From NCBI RefSeq assembly GCF_003696265.1, contig NZ_RFFH01000012.1, forward strand, positions 135,589 to 199,588: 64,000 nt of DNA. The letters are read 5' to 3'. Below are positions 16,881 to 24,769 of the stretch, in pieces. The DNA is from Nocardia stercoris. Lineage in GTDB: Bacteria; Actinomycetota; Actinomycetes; Mycobacteriales; Mycobacteriaceae. Each line of letters starts with the position of its first letter. Within the stretch, counting starts at the first letter, position 1. The notes beneath the pieces were generated by a model that worked only from the letters and a program-made list of their open reading frames with translations, did no database searches and was not told the DNA's origin. A program made the translations under genes and the position numbers.

Positions 16881-17408
16881 CTAGTTCGGTCGGCCCTTTC
16901 GGCGTTCCTCGATAGCCTTGCGTGCCTCCCGGAGGCTCTGCAGCGTCTCCTCGATGTCCTCGTCGTCGATATCCGCAGATGTGGCGGCCAGAGCCTCGAA
17001 TTGACGCTGCCGGCGTGCCTCCCGATAGTCGAGTACGTCGTCCAGTCGTAGGCGGTGGCGGTTGCCTACACGGTCAGCGGGTAACTCGCCCTTCTCGATC
17101 AGTCGCTTGACGGTCGGGCGGCTGACACCCAGGAGGTCTGCCGCCTGCTGGGAGGTCAGGGTCAGGCTGTGTGGGGCGACAGTGACGGCCTTGCCGGCCA
17201 GTAGGGCGGCGACGACTTGCTTGAGTGCCTGGTGTACCTCTTCGGGCAGTTCGATGCGATCGTGTTCGTCGATGCCGACCAGAGCGTAGCTGGGCTTGGC
17301 GGCGGTGCCCCACTGCCGTTCGTGGGCCTCCAGAAAGCTCATGACCGGAGCGAGCTGGTCCGTGTTGTCGGGGAGGAAGGTCCGCTCCTCGATCGGTCGC
17401 GCGGCCAT
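16881..17408 (-). CDS. Excisionase-type HTH antitoxin
   Basis: 175 residues. The central MerR/excisionase-like HTH reads LTSQQAADLLGVSRPTVKRL followed by IEKGELPADRVGNRHRL (about residues 83-122). The N-terminal part is a small domain typical of antitoxins paired with long PIN toxins, and the C-terminal tail is charged and helical (EETLQSLREARKAIEERR), likely the toxin-wrapping segment. ATG at 17406-17408 is chosen because AGGAGG sits 6 nt before it; the GTG two codons earlier abuts the same ribosome site. A perfect palindrome 15 bp upstream of the start is the probable autoregulatory operator. Confidence 0.82.
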   Translation of the reverse strand: MAARPIEERTFLPDNTDQLAPVMSFLEAHERQWGTAAKPSYALVGIDEHDRIELPEEVHQALKQVVAALLAGKAVTVAPHSLTLTSQQAADLLGVSRPTVKRLIEKGELPADRVGNRHRLRLDDVLDYREARRQRQFEALAATSADIDDEDIEETLQSLREARKAIEERRKGRPN

Positions 17409-17422
17409 TGCCACCCTCCTCG

Positions 17423-17468
17423 CACTATTCGAACGAAGTGAATTAGGTTTCGATTCGTTCGAATAGTG
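17423..17468. promoter_or_regulatory. Palindromic operator of the PIN/HTH toxin-antitoxin operon
   Basis: Perfect inverted repeat with 15-bp arms CACTATTCGAACGAA (17423-17437) and TTCGTTCGAATAGTG (17454-17468) separated by 16 bp. Each arm holds an inner TTCGAA palindrome, so up to four half-sites are available. It lies directly upstream of the antitoxin and overlaps where its promoter must be. Confidence 0.8.
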
Positions 17469-17499
17469 TCACATCTTTCTCGCGATGTCCAGGTGGAAC

Positions 17500-17540
17500 C
17501 GCCCAGGGGTGCCGTAGCGAAGCTGCGGTAGCCCTGGGCG
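17500..17540 (-). terminator. GC-rich two-part hairpin after the reductase gene
   Basis: Arms CGCCCAGGG (17500-17508) and CCCTGGGCG (17532-17540) enclose a second stem CCGTAGC/GCTGCGG (one G-T pair) with a GAA loop. It lies 43 bp downstream of the reductase stop on the minus strand and upstream of the toxin-antitoxin promoter. There is no T-run, as is common for actinobacterial terminators. Confidence 0.55.
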
Positions 17541-17583
17541 CGAACCTGCAGGTTGCGGCGTCAGCGGCGGTCGGCTGGATCGG

Positions 17584-18684
17584 TTACAGGTCCACGACGA
17601 GACCGTCTCCGTGGCAACGGGATACGCATGCCAGGGTTCGGCCGTCGGCGTGTTCCTCCGGGGTGAGGACGGTGTCGCGGTGGTCGGGGTGGCCGTCGAG
17701 GACGCGCAGCACGCAGGTGCGGCAGAAGCCCTGGCGGCAGGAGTAGGGCTGGTTCGGGCGGGCGCGCAAGAGGGCGGTGAGCATCGTCTCGTCGGCGGCG
17801 ACGTCGATCTGTTCGCCGGTCGCGGCCAGGGTGACGGTGAACGGGGAGCCGTCGACGACCGGGGCGGGGGAGAAGCGTTCGGAGTGGAACTCGATGCCGT
17901 CGGCCGTGCGGAGCGCGTCGAGGACGGCGGCCGTCATGGGGGTCGGACCGCAGCAGTAGACCGCGGTGCCGCGCTCGACACCGGCGAGCAGGTCCGCGGC
18001 GGCCGGGATGCCGTGTTCGTCGTCGGTGCGGATCGTGACGCGGTCGCCGTATGCGGCCAGCTCGTCGCGGAACGGGAGGGCGGCGCGGGTGCGGCCGCAG
18101 TAGACCAGCGTCCACGGGACGGCGAGGCGGTCGGCGGCGCGCACCATGGTCAGGATCGGGGTGATGCCGATCCCGCCGGCGACGAAATGCAGTCGGCGCG
18201 TGGTGGATCCGGTGGCCGCGAACGGGAAGGCGTTGCGCGGGCCGCGCAGTGCCACCTGGGTGCCGATCGGGAGCGCGTCGTGCACCTCCACTGAACCGCC
18301 GCTGCCGTCGGGTATGCGGCGCACCGCGATTCGGTACCGAGAGCGGTCGGCCGGATCACCACACAGCGAATATTGGCTGACCCGACCCGACGGCAGCTCG
18401 AGATCGATGTGCGCCCCCGGCTGCCACAGCGGCAGCGCGCCACCGTCGGGTGACTCGAAGGTCACGCTCACCACGTCGTCGTCGGCCGCGACCGGCGTGC
18501 GGGCGGTGACGACCGCCGGGAAACGAATACCGTTCGCGGCGAGGTCGAGTCGCTTGCGGCTCAGCCGCGCCGACCACGCCATCTTCGCCGTGGCCACCGC
18601 GTCCAGCACTCGCGTGGTGGGGTCGTGGCGGTGCTTGCCGTACAGGTCCGGTGGCACCGCGACGGGAATCTCGATCCGGCTCAT
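17584..18684 (-). CDS. Phthalate-dioxygenase-type reductase: flavin/NAD domain plus C-terminal [2Fe-2S] ferredoxin
   Basis: 366 residues in the order FMN-binding barrel (RVSQYSLCGDP, about 150-160), NAD-binding domain (FVAGGIGITPILTMV, CCGPTPM) and plant-type ferredoxin (CRQGFCRTC, then Cys in LACVSRC near the C-terminus). The first about 55 residues (VPPDLYGKHRHDPTTRVLD) are an N-terminal extension. It transfers electrons from NADH to an oxygenase or diiron protein. The start ATG overlaps the stop of the ferritin-like hydrolase gene by 4 bp, so that protein is the most likely electron acceptor. No Rieske oxygenase gene is present nearby. Confidence 0.9.
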   Translation of the reverse strand: MSRIEIPVAVPPDLYGKHRHDPTTRVLDAVATAKMAWSARLSRKRLDLAANGIRFPAVVTARTPVAADDDVVSVTFESPDGGALPLWQPGAHIDLELPSGRVSQYSLCGDPADRSRYRIAVRRIPDGSGGSVEVHDALPIGTQVALRGPRNAFPFAATGSTTRRLHFVAGGIGITPILTMVRAADRLAVPWTLVYCGRTRAALPFRDELAAYGDRVTIRTDDEHGIPAAADLLAGVERGTAVYCCGPTPMTAAVLDALRTADGIEFHSERFSPAPVVDGSPFTVTLAATGEQIDVAADETMLTALLRARPNQPYSCRQGFCRTCVLRVLDGHPDHRDTVLTPEEHADGRTLACVSRCHGDGLVVDL

Positions 18685-19568
18685 CGCCGCGCCGCCCGCG
18701 CCGCGGGCGAGGCGGCCAGGTAGGCGACCGCCTGTTCGGTCGAGCCGACCCGGTTCGGTGAATACCACGGATCGAAGGTCGACAGTGCGCTGATCAGCAG
18801 CGCCGGAATGCCGGGCAGCGCCCCACGCCACATGGCGCCCAGCACCTTCCAGATCAGCTTCGGATATCCCATCGCCGGTAGCGCCGGGTCCTGGCTGATC
18901 AGGAACTTGGTGCCGCGCAGGATCAGGGTGAGCAGGATCGGGATCACCATCAACATCATCAGGGCCCGGCGGAAATATCCGGCACCGAAGTAGACGGCCA
19001 CGTCGTGGGCCACGTTCCGGTGCTCGACCTCCTCGGCGCCGTGCCAGCGGAACAGGTCCAGCATCGCCGGATCCGCGCCGTGCCGTTCCAGATCGGTGTT
19101 CAGGATCCAGTCGCCCAGCCAGGCGAAGAAGTGCTCGAGACTGGCGATGAAGGCCAGCCGCTCGACCAGCCGGTTCTCCACGGCCTTCGCGGTACCCTCC
19201 CGGCGCCCCGCGGTATTGCGGAACACGTACTCCATCTGCGCTACATACGGTGCGGGATCGATCTGTTGCGCCTGGAACACCTGGTCCAGGACCAGATGAT
19301 GGGTCTCTGCGTGCATCGACTCCTGGCCGATGAAGCCGAGCATGTCCTCGCGGAGCCGGTCGTCTTTCACGTACGGCAGCGCCTCGTGGTAGGTCGCGCA
19401 GAACATGCGTTCCCCCTCGGGCAGCAGCAGATTCAGCGAGTTGATCACGTGCGAGGCGACCGGTTCGGTGGGCATCCACCGCAACGGGGTTGCGGCCCAG
19501 TCGAATCGGACATCGCGTGCCTGCAGGGCGACGCGGGCGGACGGTTCGGTCGATCGGCGAAGCTTCAT
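18681..19568 (-). CDS. Metal-dependent hydrolase family protein (ferritin-like, PF10118 type)
   Basis: 295 residues. Ferritin-like carboxylate/histidine pattern: GERMFCATYHEAL, IGQESMHAETHH, LEHFFAWLGDW and WHGAEEVEHRNVAHD, which provides two ExxH sites for a dinuclear metal centre. A hydrophobic segment (MLMVIPILLTLIL, about 205-225) suggests membrane association. The family is annotated as predicted metal-dependent hydrolase, but the fold and coupling to a ferredoxin reductase make an oxygen-activating diiron role more attractive. ATG start with AGGAG upstream. It is the third gene of the operon read from 22289 downward. Confidence 0.8.
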   Translation of the reverse strand: MKLRRSTEPSARVALQARDVRFDWAATPLRWMPTEPVASHVINSLNLLLPEGERMFCATYHEALPYVKDDRLREDMLGFIGQESMHAETHHLVLDQVFQAQQIDPAPYVAQMEYVFRNTAGRREGTAKAVENRLVERLAFIASLEHFFAWLGDWILNTDLERHGADPAMLDLFRWHGAEEVEHRNVAHDVAVYFGAGYFRRALMMLMVIPILLTLILRGTKFLISQDPALPAMGYPKLIWKVLGAMWRGALPGIPALLISALSTFDPWYSPNRVGSTEQAVAYLAASPAARAARR

Positions 19569-19576
19569 CGGTACTC

Positions 19577-21340
19577 CTAGGCGGAAATCGTGGCGGCGGT
19601 GCCGGCGCGCAGGAAACGACCGGTGCCCCAGGCGGTTCCGAGTCCGTCGGCGAAGGTCCCGTCGCGGAAAACCCGGCGGCCGCCGACGACCGTGGCCACG
19701 ACGGCGTCGTCACTGCGGTTGACCATTCGGTTCAGACCGAACTCCGGCAGCGCCGCCTCGTGCAGTTCGTGCACCGAGCTGTCGAGCCCGGCCGGATCGA
19801 GCACCAGCAGGTCGGCGCGGTCGCCTTCGCGCAGGTGACCGGCGTCGATGCGATACCAGTCGGCGAGCTCACCGGTCAGCCGGTGCACGGCCCGCTCGGG
19901 GGTGAGGAACGGTTTACCGGCCTCCTGGGCGCGCACCACCCGTTCCAGCAGCCGCACCGGATAGTTGTAGAAGGCCATGTTCCGCAGATGCGCGCCCGCG
20001 TCGCCGAAGCCCATCTGCACGCCGCTGCTGGCGGCCAGCTTGTCCAGGTATTTCGGCCGGTCGTTGGCGATCGTGGTGCGCCAGCGCAGTTTCGGGCCGT
20101 GCTCGACCACCAGGTCCAGGTAGGCGTCGACCGGGTGCAGGCCGCGGTCCGCGCCGACCCCTCCGATGGAGCGGCCGACCACGGATTCGTCCGGGCAGGC
20201 GACGATCTCGGCGTCGAAGAAGTCGCGGTGCCAGATGCGCGGGCTGAACTTGTCGTCGTACTGCTTGCGGAACCAGCGCCGGTAGGTCTCGTCGCGGAGC
20301 AGTTCGTTGCGCTCGACCTGGTCTTTCAGGTGCAGCGCGGCCGCACCGGCGCCGAACTCCTCGAACACCACCAGGTCGATGCCGTCGGCGTACACGGTGA
20401 ACGGCACCGGCAGGTGCTGCCAGCGGAAGTCGGTGCGGGCGAAGCGGTTCAGCAGCGGCGCCACGCACAGCATGAAGAACACCAGCGGCGGGTAGGCCTT
20501 GGAGTCGGCGGCCGACAGCAGCGAGGTGCGCAGCTTGTCCCGGCCGAATCCGGAGCTGGCCAGGAAGAACTTGGCGATGTTCGGGCGCAGGTTCACCGTC
20601 GGCGCGCTCTGCAGGATGCGTTTGCGCCGGCGCAGCACCCGGTTCAGCGCCCGCACCTCCTTGCCTCGCGCGTACGTGGAAGGTAGTGAGCGCGAACGGT
20701 ATTCGGTGCCGTCGATCTTGTCGAGCGGGTTGGACATGGACGACAGTCCGAGGAACCCGGCGTCGATCGCCTCGTCGAGCAGCGTCCGCATCCGCGCGAT
20801 CTCGGCAGCGGAGGGCTTGGTGTCGCGGGTGACCGCGCGGCCCAGCCCCAGCACATGGGTGCGTAGATCCGAATGATCCAGGAACGTGGCGATATTCGGG
20901 CCCAGTGGCAGTTCGTCGAGCGCCTTCGCGTACTCGGCGGGACTCGACCAGGTGCGGGCGCGGTCCAGCGCGTCGTGCACCGCGTGCCGCGGCACGGCCT
21001 CGACCCGGCTGAAGATGTCGGCACAGTCGTCGTTGGAGGCGAGGATCGTCGACAGCGAACAGTTGCCGACGACCACGGTGGTGACACCGTGCCGCAGCGA
21101 CTCCGACAGTTCCGGCTTCACCAGCAGTTCGGCGTCGTAATGCGTGTGCACGTCGACGAATCCGGGCAGCACCCACTTGCCGGCGGCGTCGATCACCTCG
21201 GTATCGGGCCCGGCCGGCAGCGGATCGGGCGACACCCGGACCACGACACCGTCGGTGATGCCGAGATTGCGGTGCACGGGCTTCGCGCCGGTTCCGTCGA
21301 ACCAGAGGCCGCCGGTGACGATGAGGTCGAAATCGGGCAT
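19577..21340 (-). CDS. N-acyl-D-amino-acid deacylase-like amidohydrolase
   Basis: 587 residues of the D-aminoacylase/dihydroorotase-like amidohydrolase group. Metal ligands His-x-His occur in FVDVHTHYDAELL; the D-aminoacylase core appears as TTVVVGNCSLS, LDHSDLRTHVLG and GFGDAGAHLRNM (Asp and His near the C-terminal metal site), and the C-terminal small domain ends with GRRVFRDG. The start ATG 21338-21340 is the first codon of a conserved strand DFDLIVTGGLWFDGTG. The enzyme would remove an N-acyl group or open an amide in the catabolic route encoded here; substrate uncertain. It is 7 bp downstream of the epoxide-hydrolase-like gene. Confidence 0.83.
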   Translation of the reverse strand: MPDFDLIVTGGLWFDGTGAKPVHRNLGITDGVVVRVSPDPLPAGPDTEVIDAAGKWVLPGFVDVHTHYDAELLVKPELSESLRHGVTTVVVGNCSLSTILASNDDCADIFSRVEAVPRHAVHDALDRARTWSSPAEYAKALDELPLGPNIATFLDHSDLRTHVLGLGRAVTRDTKPSAAEIARMRTLLDEAIDAGFLGLSSMSNPLDKIDGTEYRSRSLPSTYARGKEVRALNRVLRRRKRILQSAPTVNLRPNIAKFFLASSGFGRDKLRTSLLSAADSKAYPPLVFFMLCVAPLLNRFARTDFRWQHLPVPFTVYADGIDLVVFEEFGAGAAALHLKDQVERNELLRDETYRRWFRKQYDDKFSPRIWHRDFFDAEIVACPDESVVGRSIGGVGADRGLHPVDAYLDLVVEHGPKLRWRTTIANDRPKYLDKLAASSGVQMGFGDAGAHLRNMAFYNYPVRLLERVVRAQEAGKPFLTPERAVHRLTGELADWYRIDAGHLREGDRADLLVLDPAGLDSSVHELHEAALPEFGLNRMVNRSDDAVVATVVGGRRVFRDGTFADGLGTAWGTGRFLRAGTAATISA

Positions 21341-21347
21341 GGCAGAA

Positions 21348-22289
21348 CTACTTTCCGCTGAACGTGGAATGCGTGGCGATGAACGTCTCGGCGAGCCCGG
21401 CGATCGCGGCCGGGTCGGAGAACGGCAGCCAGTGCCCGCGCGGCAGATCGTGACGGACCAGATCGCTGGTCCACCGGGCATATTCGGCGTAACCGGCGGG
21501 GCGGACCGCGATATCGCGCGTACTGACGACCAACTGCACCGGGACCGTGGTGGTGCGCTCGCGGGGGCCGGCCAGGCGCGGCACGATATTGGCCCGGTAG
21601 AACCGCAGCCCGGAGATCATGTCCCGGCGCAGCGTGTCGGCGACGTGGACCTGCTCGGGACGGGTGCCTTCCACCAAGCGCAGGAACAACTTCCACACCC
21701 GCGGCGACCCGGCGAGCCGGAAGAACAGGTCCGGCAGCCACGGCAGCATGAAGAACGCGGTATAGGCCGAGGACAGCGCCTGGGCGAGGGTGTGCCACAG
21801 GGCGCGCGGCGACGGTTGCCGCAGCGGGGTACGCAGGAACCGAGCCAGGTGGTCGAGATTCGGGCCGGAGATCGAGGTGAACGAGCGTACGTACTCGTCG
21901 GCGCCCGGCTCGCAGACCGCCTCCCAGATCTGCACCGAACCCCAGTCGTGGGCGATCACGTGCACCGGCTCCTCGGGGCTGACGTGCTCGACGACGGCGA
22001 AGAAGTCGGTGGCCAGGCGGTCGAGCCGGTAGGCGGCCACCTCGCGCGGCGCGCTGGACTCGCCGTAGCCGCGGGTGTCGTAGGCGAACACCCGGAAGTG
22101 TTCGGCCAGCAGCGGGATCACCCCGTCCCAGAGGTGGTGGGTGTCGGGCCAGCCGTGCACCAGTACCACCGGTACACCGTCTGGGCGGCCGTACTCGAAG
22201 ACCGCCAGTTCGATCTCGCCGTTACGGACTCTGTGGATGTGGTCCGGCACCGGGGGTGCGGGGAGTCGATTGTCAGGGTGACCCGGCAT
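21348..22289 (-). CDS. Alpha/beta hydrolase, epoxide-hydrolase-like
   Basis: 313 residues. HGWPD (45-49) forms the oxyanion side and Asp115 in AHDWGS is the nucleophile, a pattern shared by epoxide hydrolases and haloalkane dehalogenases; the general-base His is in LPRGHWLPF near the C-terminus. A lid domain lies at about 140-220 (SSAYTAFFMLPWLPDLFF). ATG start with GGAAGGACT upstream. It is the first gene of a four-gene operon and is divergent from a TetR gene, with a palindromic operator between them. Epoxide hydrolysis is the better guess because of the surrounding oxidative genes. Confidence 0.85.
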   Translation of the reverse strand: MPGHPDNRLPAPPVPDHIHRVRNGEIELAVFEYGRPDGVPVVLVHGWPDTHHLWDGVIPLLAEHFRVFAYDTRGYGESSAPREVAAYRLDRLATDFFAVVEHVSPEEPVHVIAHDWGSVQIWEAVCEPGADEYVRSFTSISGPNLDHLARFLRTPLRQPSPRALWHTLAQALSSAYTAFFMLPWLPDLFFRLAGSPRVWKLFLRLVEGTRPEQVHVADTLRRDMISGLRFYRANIVPRLAGPRERTTTVPVQLVVSTRDIAVRPAGYAEYARWTSDLVRHDLPRGHWLPFSDPAAIAGLAETFIATHSTFSGK

Positions 22290-22341
22290 CGGGAGTCCTT
22301 CCGACGCGCTGCGCCGCGCGTAGTACTCGGGGTTCCAATTT

Positions 22342-22360
22342 TCGGTACTCGAGGTACCGA
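22342..22360. promoter_or_regulatory. TetR operator between the hydrolase operon and its regulator
   Basis: Inverted repeat TCGGTAC (22342-22348) and GTACCGA (22354-22360) around TCGAG. It lies in the 99-bp divergent gap, 53 bp from the hydrolase start and 29 bp from the regulator start. A further TACTCGG half-site lies at 22324. Confidence 0.68.
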
Positions 22361-22375
22361 GGACGAGTGTCGCGG

Positions 22376-22381
22376 TATCGT
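22376..22381 (+). promoter_or_regulatory. -10 element TATCGT of the TetR gene, leaderless spacing
   Basis: TATCGT is followed by 7 nt and then the ATG at 22389. No ribosome site is present, so transcription probably begins at the start codon. The TetR operator lies just upstream. Confidence 0.5.
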
Positions 22382-22388
22382 CGGGGGC

Positions 22389-23183
22389 ATGTCAACCCCT
22401 CCGGTACGCCGCCCCACGCACCGCCCGGCCGGCGTCCGGGCTGCCGGTAAGCTGCTGAAGAATGTCGGCGACGGCGGGAAGAGCGGGGCGAAATCGATGG
22501 CGGCGGGGCGGTCGAATCCGCAGGTGCTCTCCCGAGACGACGTCGTGCGCGGCGCGGTCCGCGTCATCGGCCGCGACGGGCCGCACGCCACCATGAGCGC
22601 CATCGCGGCCGAGGTGGGTATCGCGAAACCGCGGCTGTACCGCATGTTCGAGGACAAGTCCGATCTCGACCGGGCGGTCGCCGAATGGCTGCTCGACGAG
22701 ATCTACCGGGCCGTCGCACCCGACCTGTCGCTGATGATGCGGCCGCGCCGCGACACCGTCCACCGCTTCCTCGCCGCCGGCGCGGAGGTGATCCTGGCCC
22801 ACCCCAATGTGTTCCGCTTCATCGCGATCACCCAGAGCGTCTCAACCGGCGAGTCCGCCGCCCGTCCGCTCGACATCGGCCGCCGCATGTCCGCCGATCT
22901 CGCCGACCACTGCCGCACCATCTTCGCCGCGGTCGGCCTCGACACCTCCGGCATCGATCACCTCGCCCGCGGCGTCGTCGGCTTCGTCGTCTCGGTCATC
23001 GACCTCTGGCTCGACAGCCCCGGCCCCTTCGACCCCGCCGACACCCGTGCCGCCGTCGACCGCACCACCGACTCGGTCTGTGACCTTCTCGACGGCTTCC
23101 TGCGCCGCAAGGGTGTCGTGTCCGACCCCGACCGCCCGATCGTGGAGACGCTGGCCGAGATCTCTCAGATGACCCGGCCCTGA
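22389..23183 (+). CDS. TetR-family transcriptional regulator
   Basis: 264 residues. The HTH is at about 55-100: LSRDDVVRGAVRVIGRDG, then MSAIAAEVGIAKPRLYRMFE, the typical TetR helix-turn-helix, preceded by an unusual arginine- and glycine-rich N-terminal extension of about 45 residues. A later start at the ATG near 22498 would remove this extension. The C-terminal ligand domain follows. Divergent from the epoxide-hydrolase-like operon with a palindrome between, so it most likely represses that operon and itself. Confidence 0.87.
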   Translation: MSTPPVRRPTHRPAGVRAAGKLLKNVGDGGKSGAKSMAAGRSNPQVLSRDDVVRGAVRVIGRDGPHATMSAIAAEVGIAKPRLYRMFEDKSDLDRAVAEWLLDEIYRAVAPDLSLMMRPRRDTVHRFLAAGAEVILAHPNVFRFIAITQSVSTGESAARPLDIGRRMSADLADHCRTIFAAVGLDTSGIDHLARGVVGFVVSVIDLWLDSPGPFDPADTRAAVDRTTDSVCDLLDGFLRRKGVVSDPDRPIVETLAEISQMTRP

Positions 23184-23244
23184 GCTCGTCGGCGCGCACC
23201 CGGGCAGGCTCGGCCGTCGTCGCGCCGCGGCGTGAAACTCGTTC

Positions 23245-24060
23245 CTACTCCGTGTCTGTCAACGGGAGGCGGCGGACGATGGCGCCGGCCTTCGGGGCGT
23301 GGTTCGGCAGGCGGTCGGCCAGCGAGTCCAGGGCGGCGCGAATGGTGGCCGCGTCCTGGGTCAGGGTGGGGGGCAACGGTTTGCGGGTGAGGTAGTCGAT
23401 TTCGGTGAGCAGGCGGCCGATCTCGTAGTCGGCGTTGATGTCGAGCAGGTTCAGCAGTGGGGCGAGGTACTGGTGGCCGCCGAGACGGTAGCCGGCGCCG
23501 AGGAGCGCGGCCCCGACCTTGGGTTCCGAGCCGTGGGCGACGATCAGCTGGTCGACCTGGGGGAGGATCGCCGGGTCGCCGATGTGGCCGAGGGAGAAGG
23601 CGGCGTAGGAGCGGACGGGGTACATCTCGCGGTCGTCGTTGACGACCTCCGCCAGCGTCTCGGCCACGCCGGGGCCTTGATAGAAGCCGAGCGCTTCGGC
23701 GGCGGACGCGCGCACGATCCAGGAGCCGTCGCTGCGGACGAGGGTGAGCAGCCGAGGCAGCGCCGGCGCGTACTGCAGCGGGCCGAACCCCTCGACGGCC
23801 TCGTTGCGGACCATCTCGTCCGAGTCGGCGAGCAGCGGCAGCAGAGCCGCACCCGTTGTCTCCGGTCGGGTCGCGCCGACCTTCGCCGCCGTGCGTGCCG
23901 CCGCCGCCCGCACGCCGATGTCGGAGTCGGCGAGCAGGGGCAATACCTCGGGCAGGCACGCCGGGTCCGGTTGCAGCGCCGTGTCGTTCAGTGCCCGGAT
24001 CCGTGCGGCCGGGTCCGGTGCCTGCAGCGCCGTGTGTAGCGCGTCGTGATTGTCCGACAT
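23245..24060 (-). CDS. HEAT-repeat protein
   Basis: 271 residues, almost wholly HEAT/PBS-lyase-like repeats: five or more units with the pattern LLADSDIGVRAAAARTAAKV, LLADSDEMVRNEAVEGFG, LVRSDGSWIVRASAAEALG and NDDREMYPVRSYAAFSLG. Such proteins are binding scaffolds rather than enzymes. No signal peptide or membrane segment. The start ATG has no ribosome site; TACGGT stands 7 nt before it, suggesting a leaderless message. It reads in the same direction as, and 69 bp after, a gene for a 49-residue hydrophobic peptide, which may be its ligand. Function unknown. Confidence 0.8.
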   Translation of the reverse strand: MSDNHDALHTALQAPDPAARIRALNDTALQPDPACLPEVLPLLADSDIGVRAAAARTAAKVGATRPETTGAALLPLLADSDEMVRNEAVEGFGPLQYAPALPRLLTLVRSDGSWIVRASAAEALGFYQGPGVAETLAEVVNDDREMYPVRSYAAFSLGHIGDPAILPQVDQLIVAHGSEPKVGAALLGAGYRLGGHQYLAPLLNLLDINADYEIGRLLTEIDYLTRKPLPPTLTQDAATIRAALDSLADRLPNHAPKAGAIVRRLPLTDTE

Positions 24061-24129
24061 GTCGAGAACCGTATCTGGTGGCGTGTCGAGATCCGGAGCA
24101 CCCGGGCCGATGGGGGCCGCGGCCGCCGA

Positions 24130-24279
24130 TCAGCCCAGCGGGTACTGGCTCGGCGTGTTGCCGGTACCGGGGGTGCCCGCGTGCATGCCCAAGCCGATCA
24201 GGTCGGTGACGGTGGTGACGACCGCTTGTCCGATGCCGAGCAGGTCCGAGCCGATCATGCCGAAGGTGGTGCCGACCAT
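24130..24279 (-). CDS. Hypothetical 49-residue hydrophobic peptide
   Basis: ATG 24277-24279 with a strong GGAAGGAAAC site about 4 nt upstream; stop at 24130-24132. The peptide is glycine-rich with an amphipathic or membrane-like stretch from about residue 8 to 32 (GMIGSDLLGIGQAVVTTV, then TDLIGLG), followed by a polar tail with GTPGTGNTPSQYPLG. There is no charge except two Asp. I do not recognise the family. The good ribosome site and isolation in a non-coding stretch argue that it is translated. The HEAT-repeat gene follows on the same strand. Possibilities include a membrane micro-protein or a peptide precursor; neither is proven. Confidence 0.55.
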   Translation of the reverse strand: MVGTTFGMIGSDLLGIGQAVVTTVTDLIGLGMHAGTPGTGNTPSQYPLG

Positions 24280-24769
24280 TGCCGTTTCCTTCCGTCGCAT
24301 TTCGAGTCCGATACCCCAGGGTCGCACAGCCGGACCGCTGGTCTCGGTGGAACATGGTGAACGGCAGGGTGATTCGCTGGTATTGCGGCAATTGCCAGGT
24401 GTGCTGCGCGTCGGCCTCGGTCCACGCGTGGCGCGGACGCCGGGTACCCGGGGTTGCCGGGCGCCTCGGATCGGGCGACGATTCGGTATACCCGTGCGTG
24501 GCTGCCGTAAACCCGCGGTGCGCGGCCGTCCGCGTCGGGCGGGCGGAGCCCGGTGGCGTTGTGCCTGCACCCGGCGCCTTCCGCGCGCGCGGTGACCTCT
24601 CTGGGCAGGTGGCACTGTGGGGTACCCCCCGTTGTGAATGGGCTTGCATGGTCGTGCATAATCATTTGCAAGCGCGACCCGCCGGGGGAGCGGAGGCCGC
24701 GCTCCGCCCGAGCCCTGCTCGCGCCGGACACCGACACGCACAACCGCACGAACCCACGAGGAGCACACC
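24280..24769. other. 490-bp divergent intergenic region before argG
   Basis: No convincing gene is seen here. The right end carries a putative ArgR site and promoter for argG (24632-24671). The left end must hold the minus-strand promoter of the 49-residue peptide gene. The middle, about 24330-24600, contains only short, compositionally biased open frames without ribosome sites. Confidence 0.6.
24644..24671. promoter_or_regulatory. Putative ARG box (ArgR operator) upstream of argG
   Basis: Direct and inverted TGCA motifs: TTGCAT (24644), GTGCATAATCAT (24655-24666) and TTTGCAA (24665-24671), resembling actinobacterial ARG boxes built from two AT-richer half-sites. A CATAAT -10-like hexamer at 24657-24662 lies inside it, so ArgR-arginine would block the polymerase. 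It is about 100 bp before the argG start. ArgR itself is not encoded in the window. Confidence 0.6.

Noticed and set aside
24255..24749. 164-codon minus-strand ORF upstream of argG
   Set aside because: It covers the ARG box and the peptide gene's start and has no protein-like pattern.
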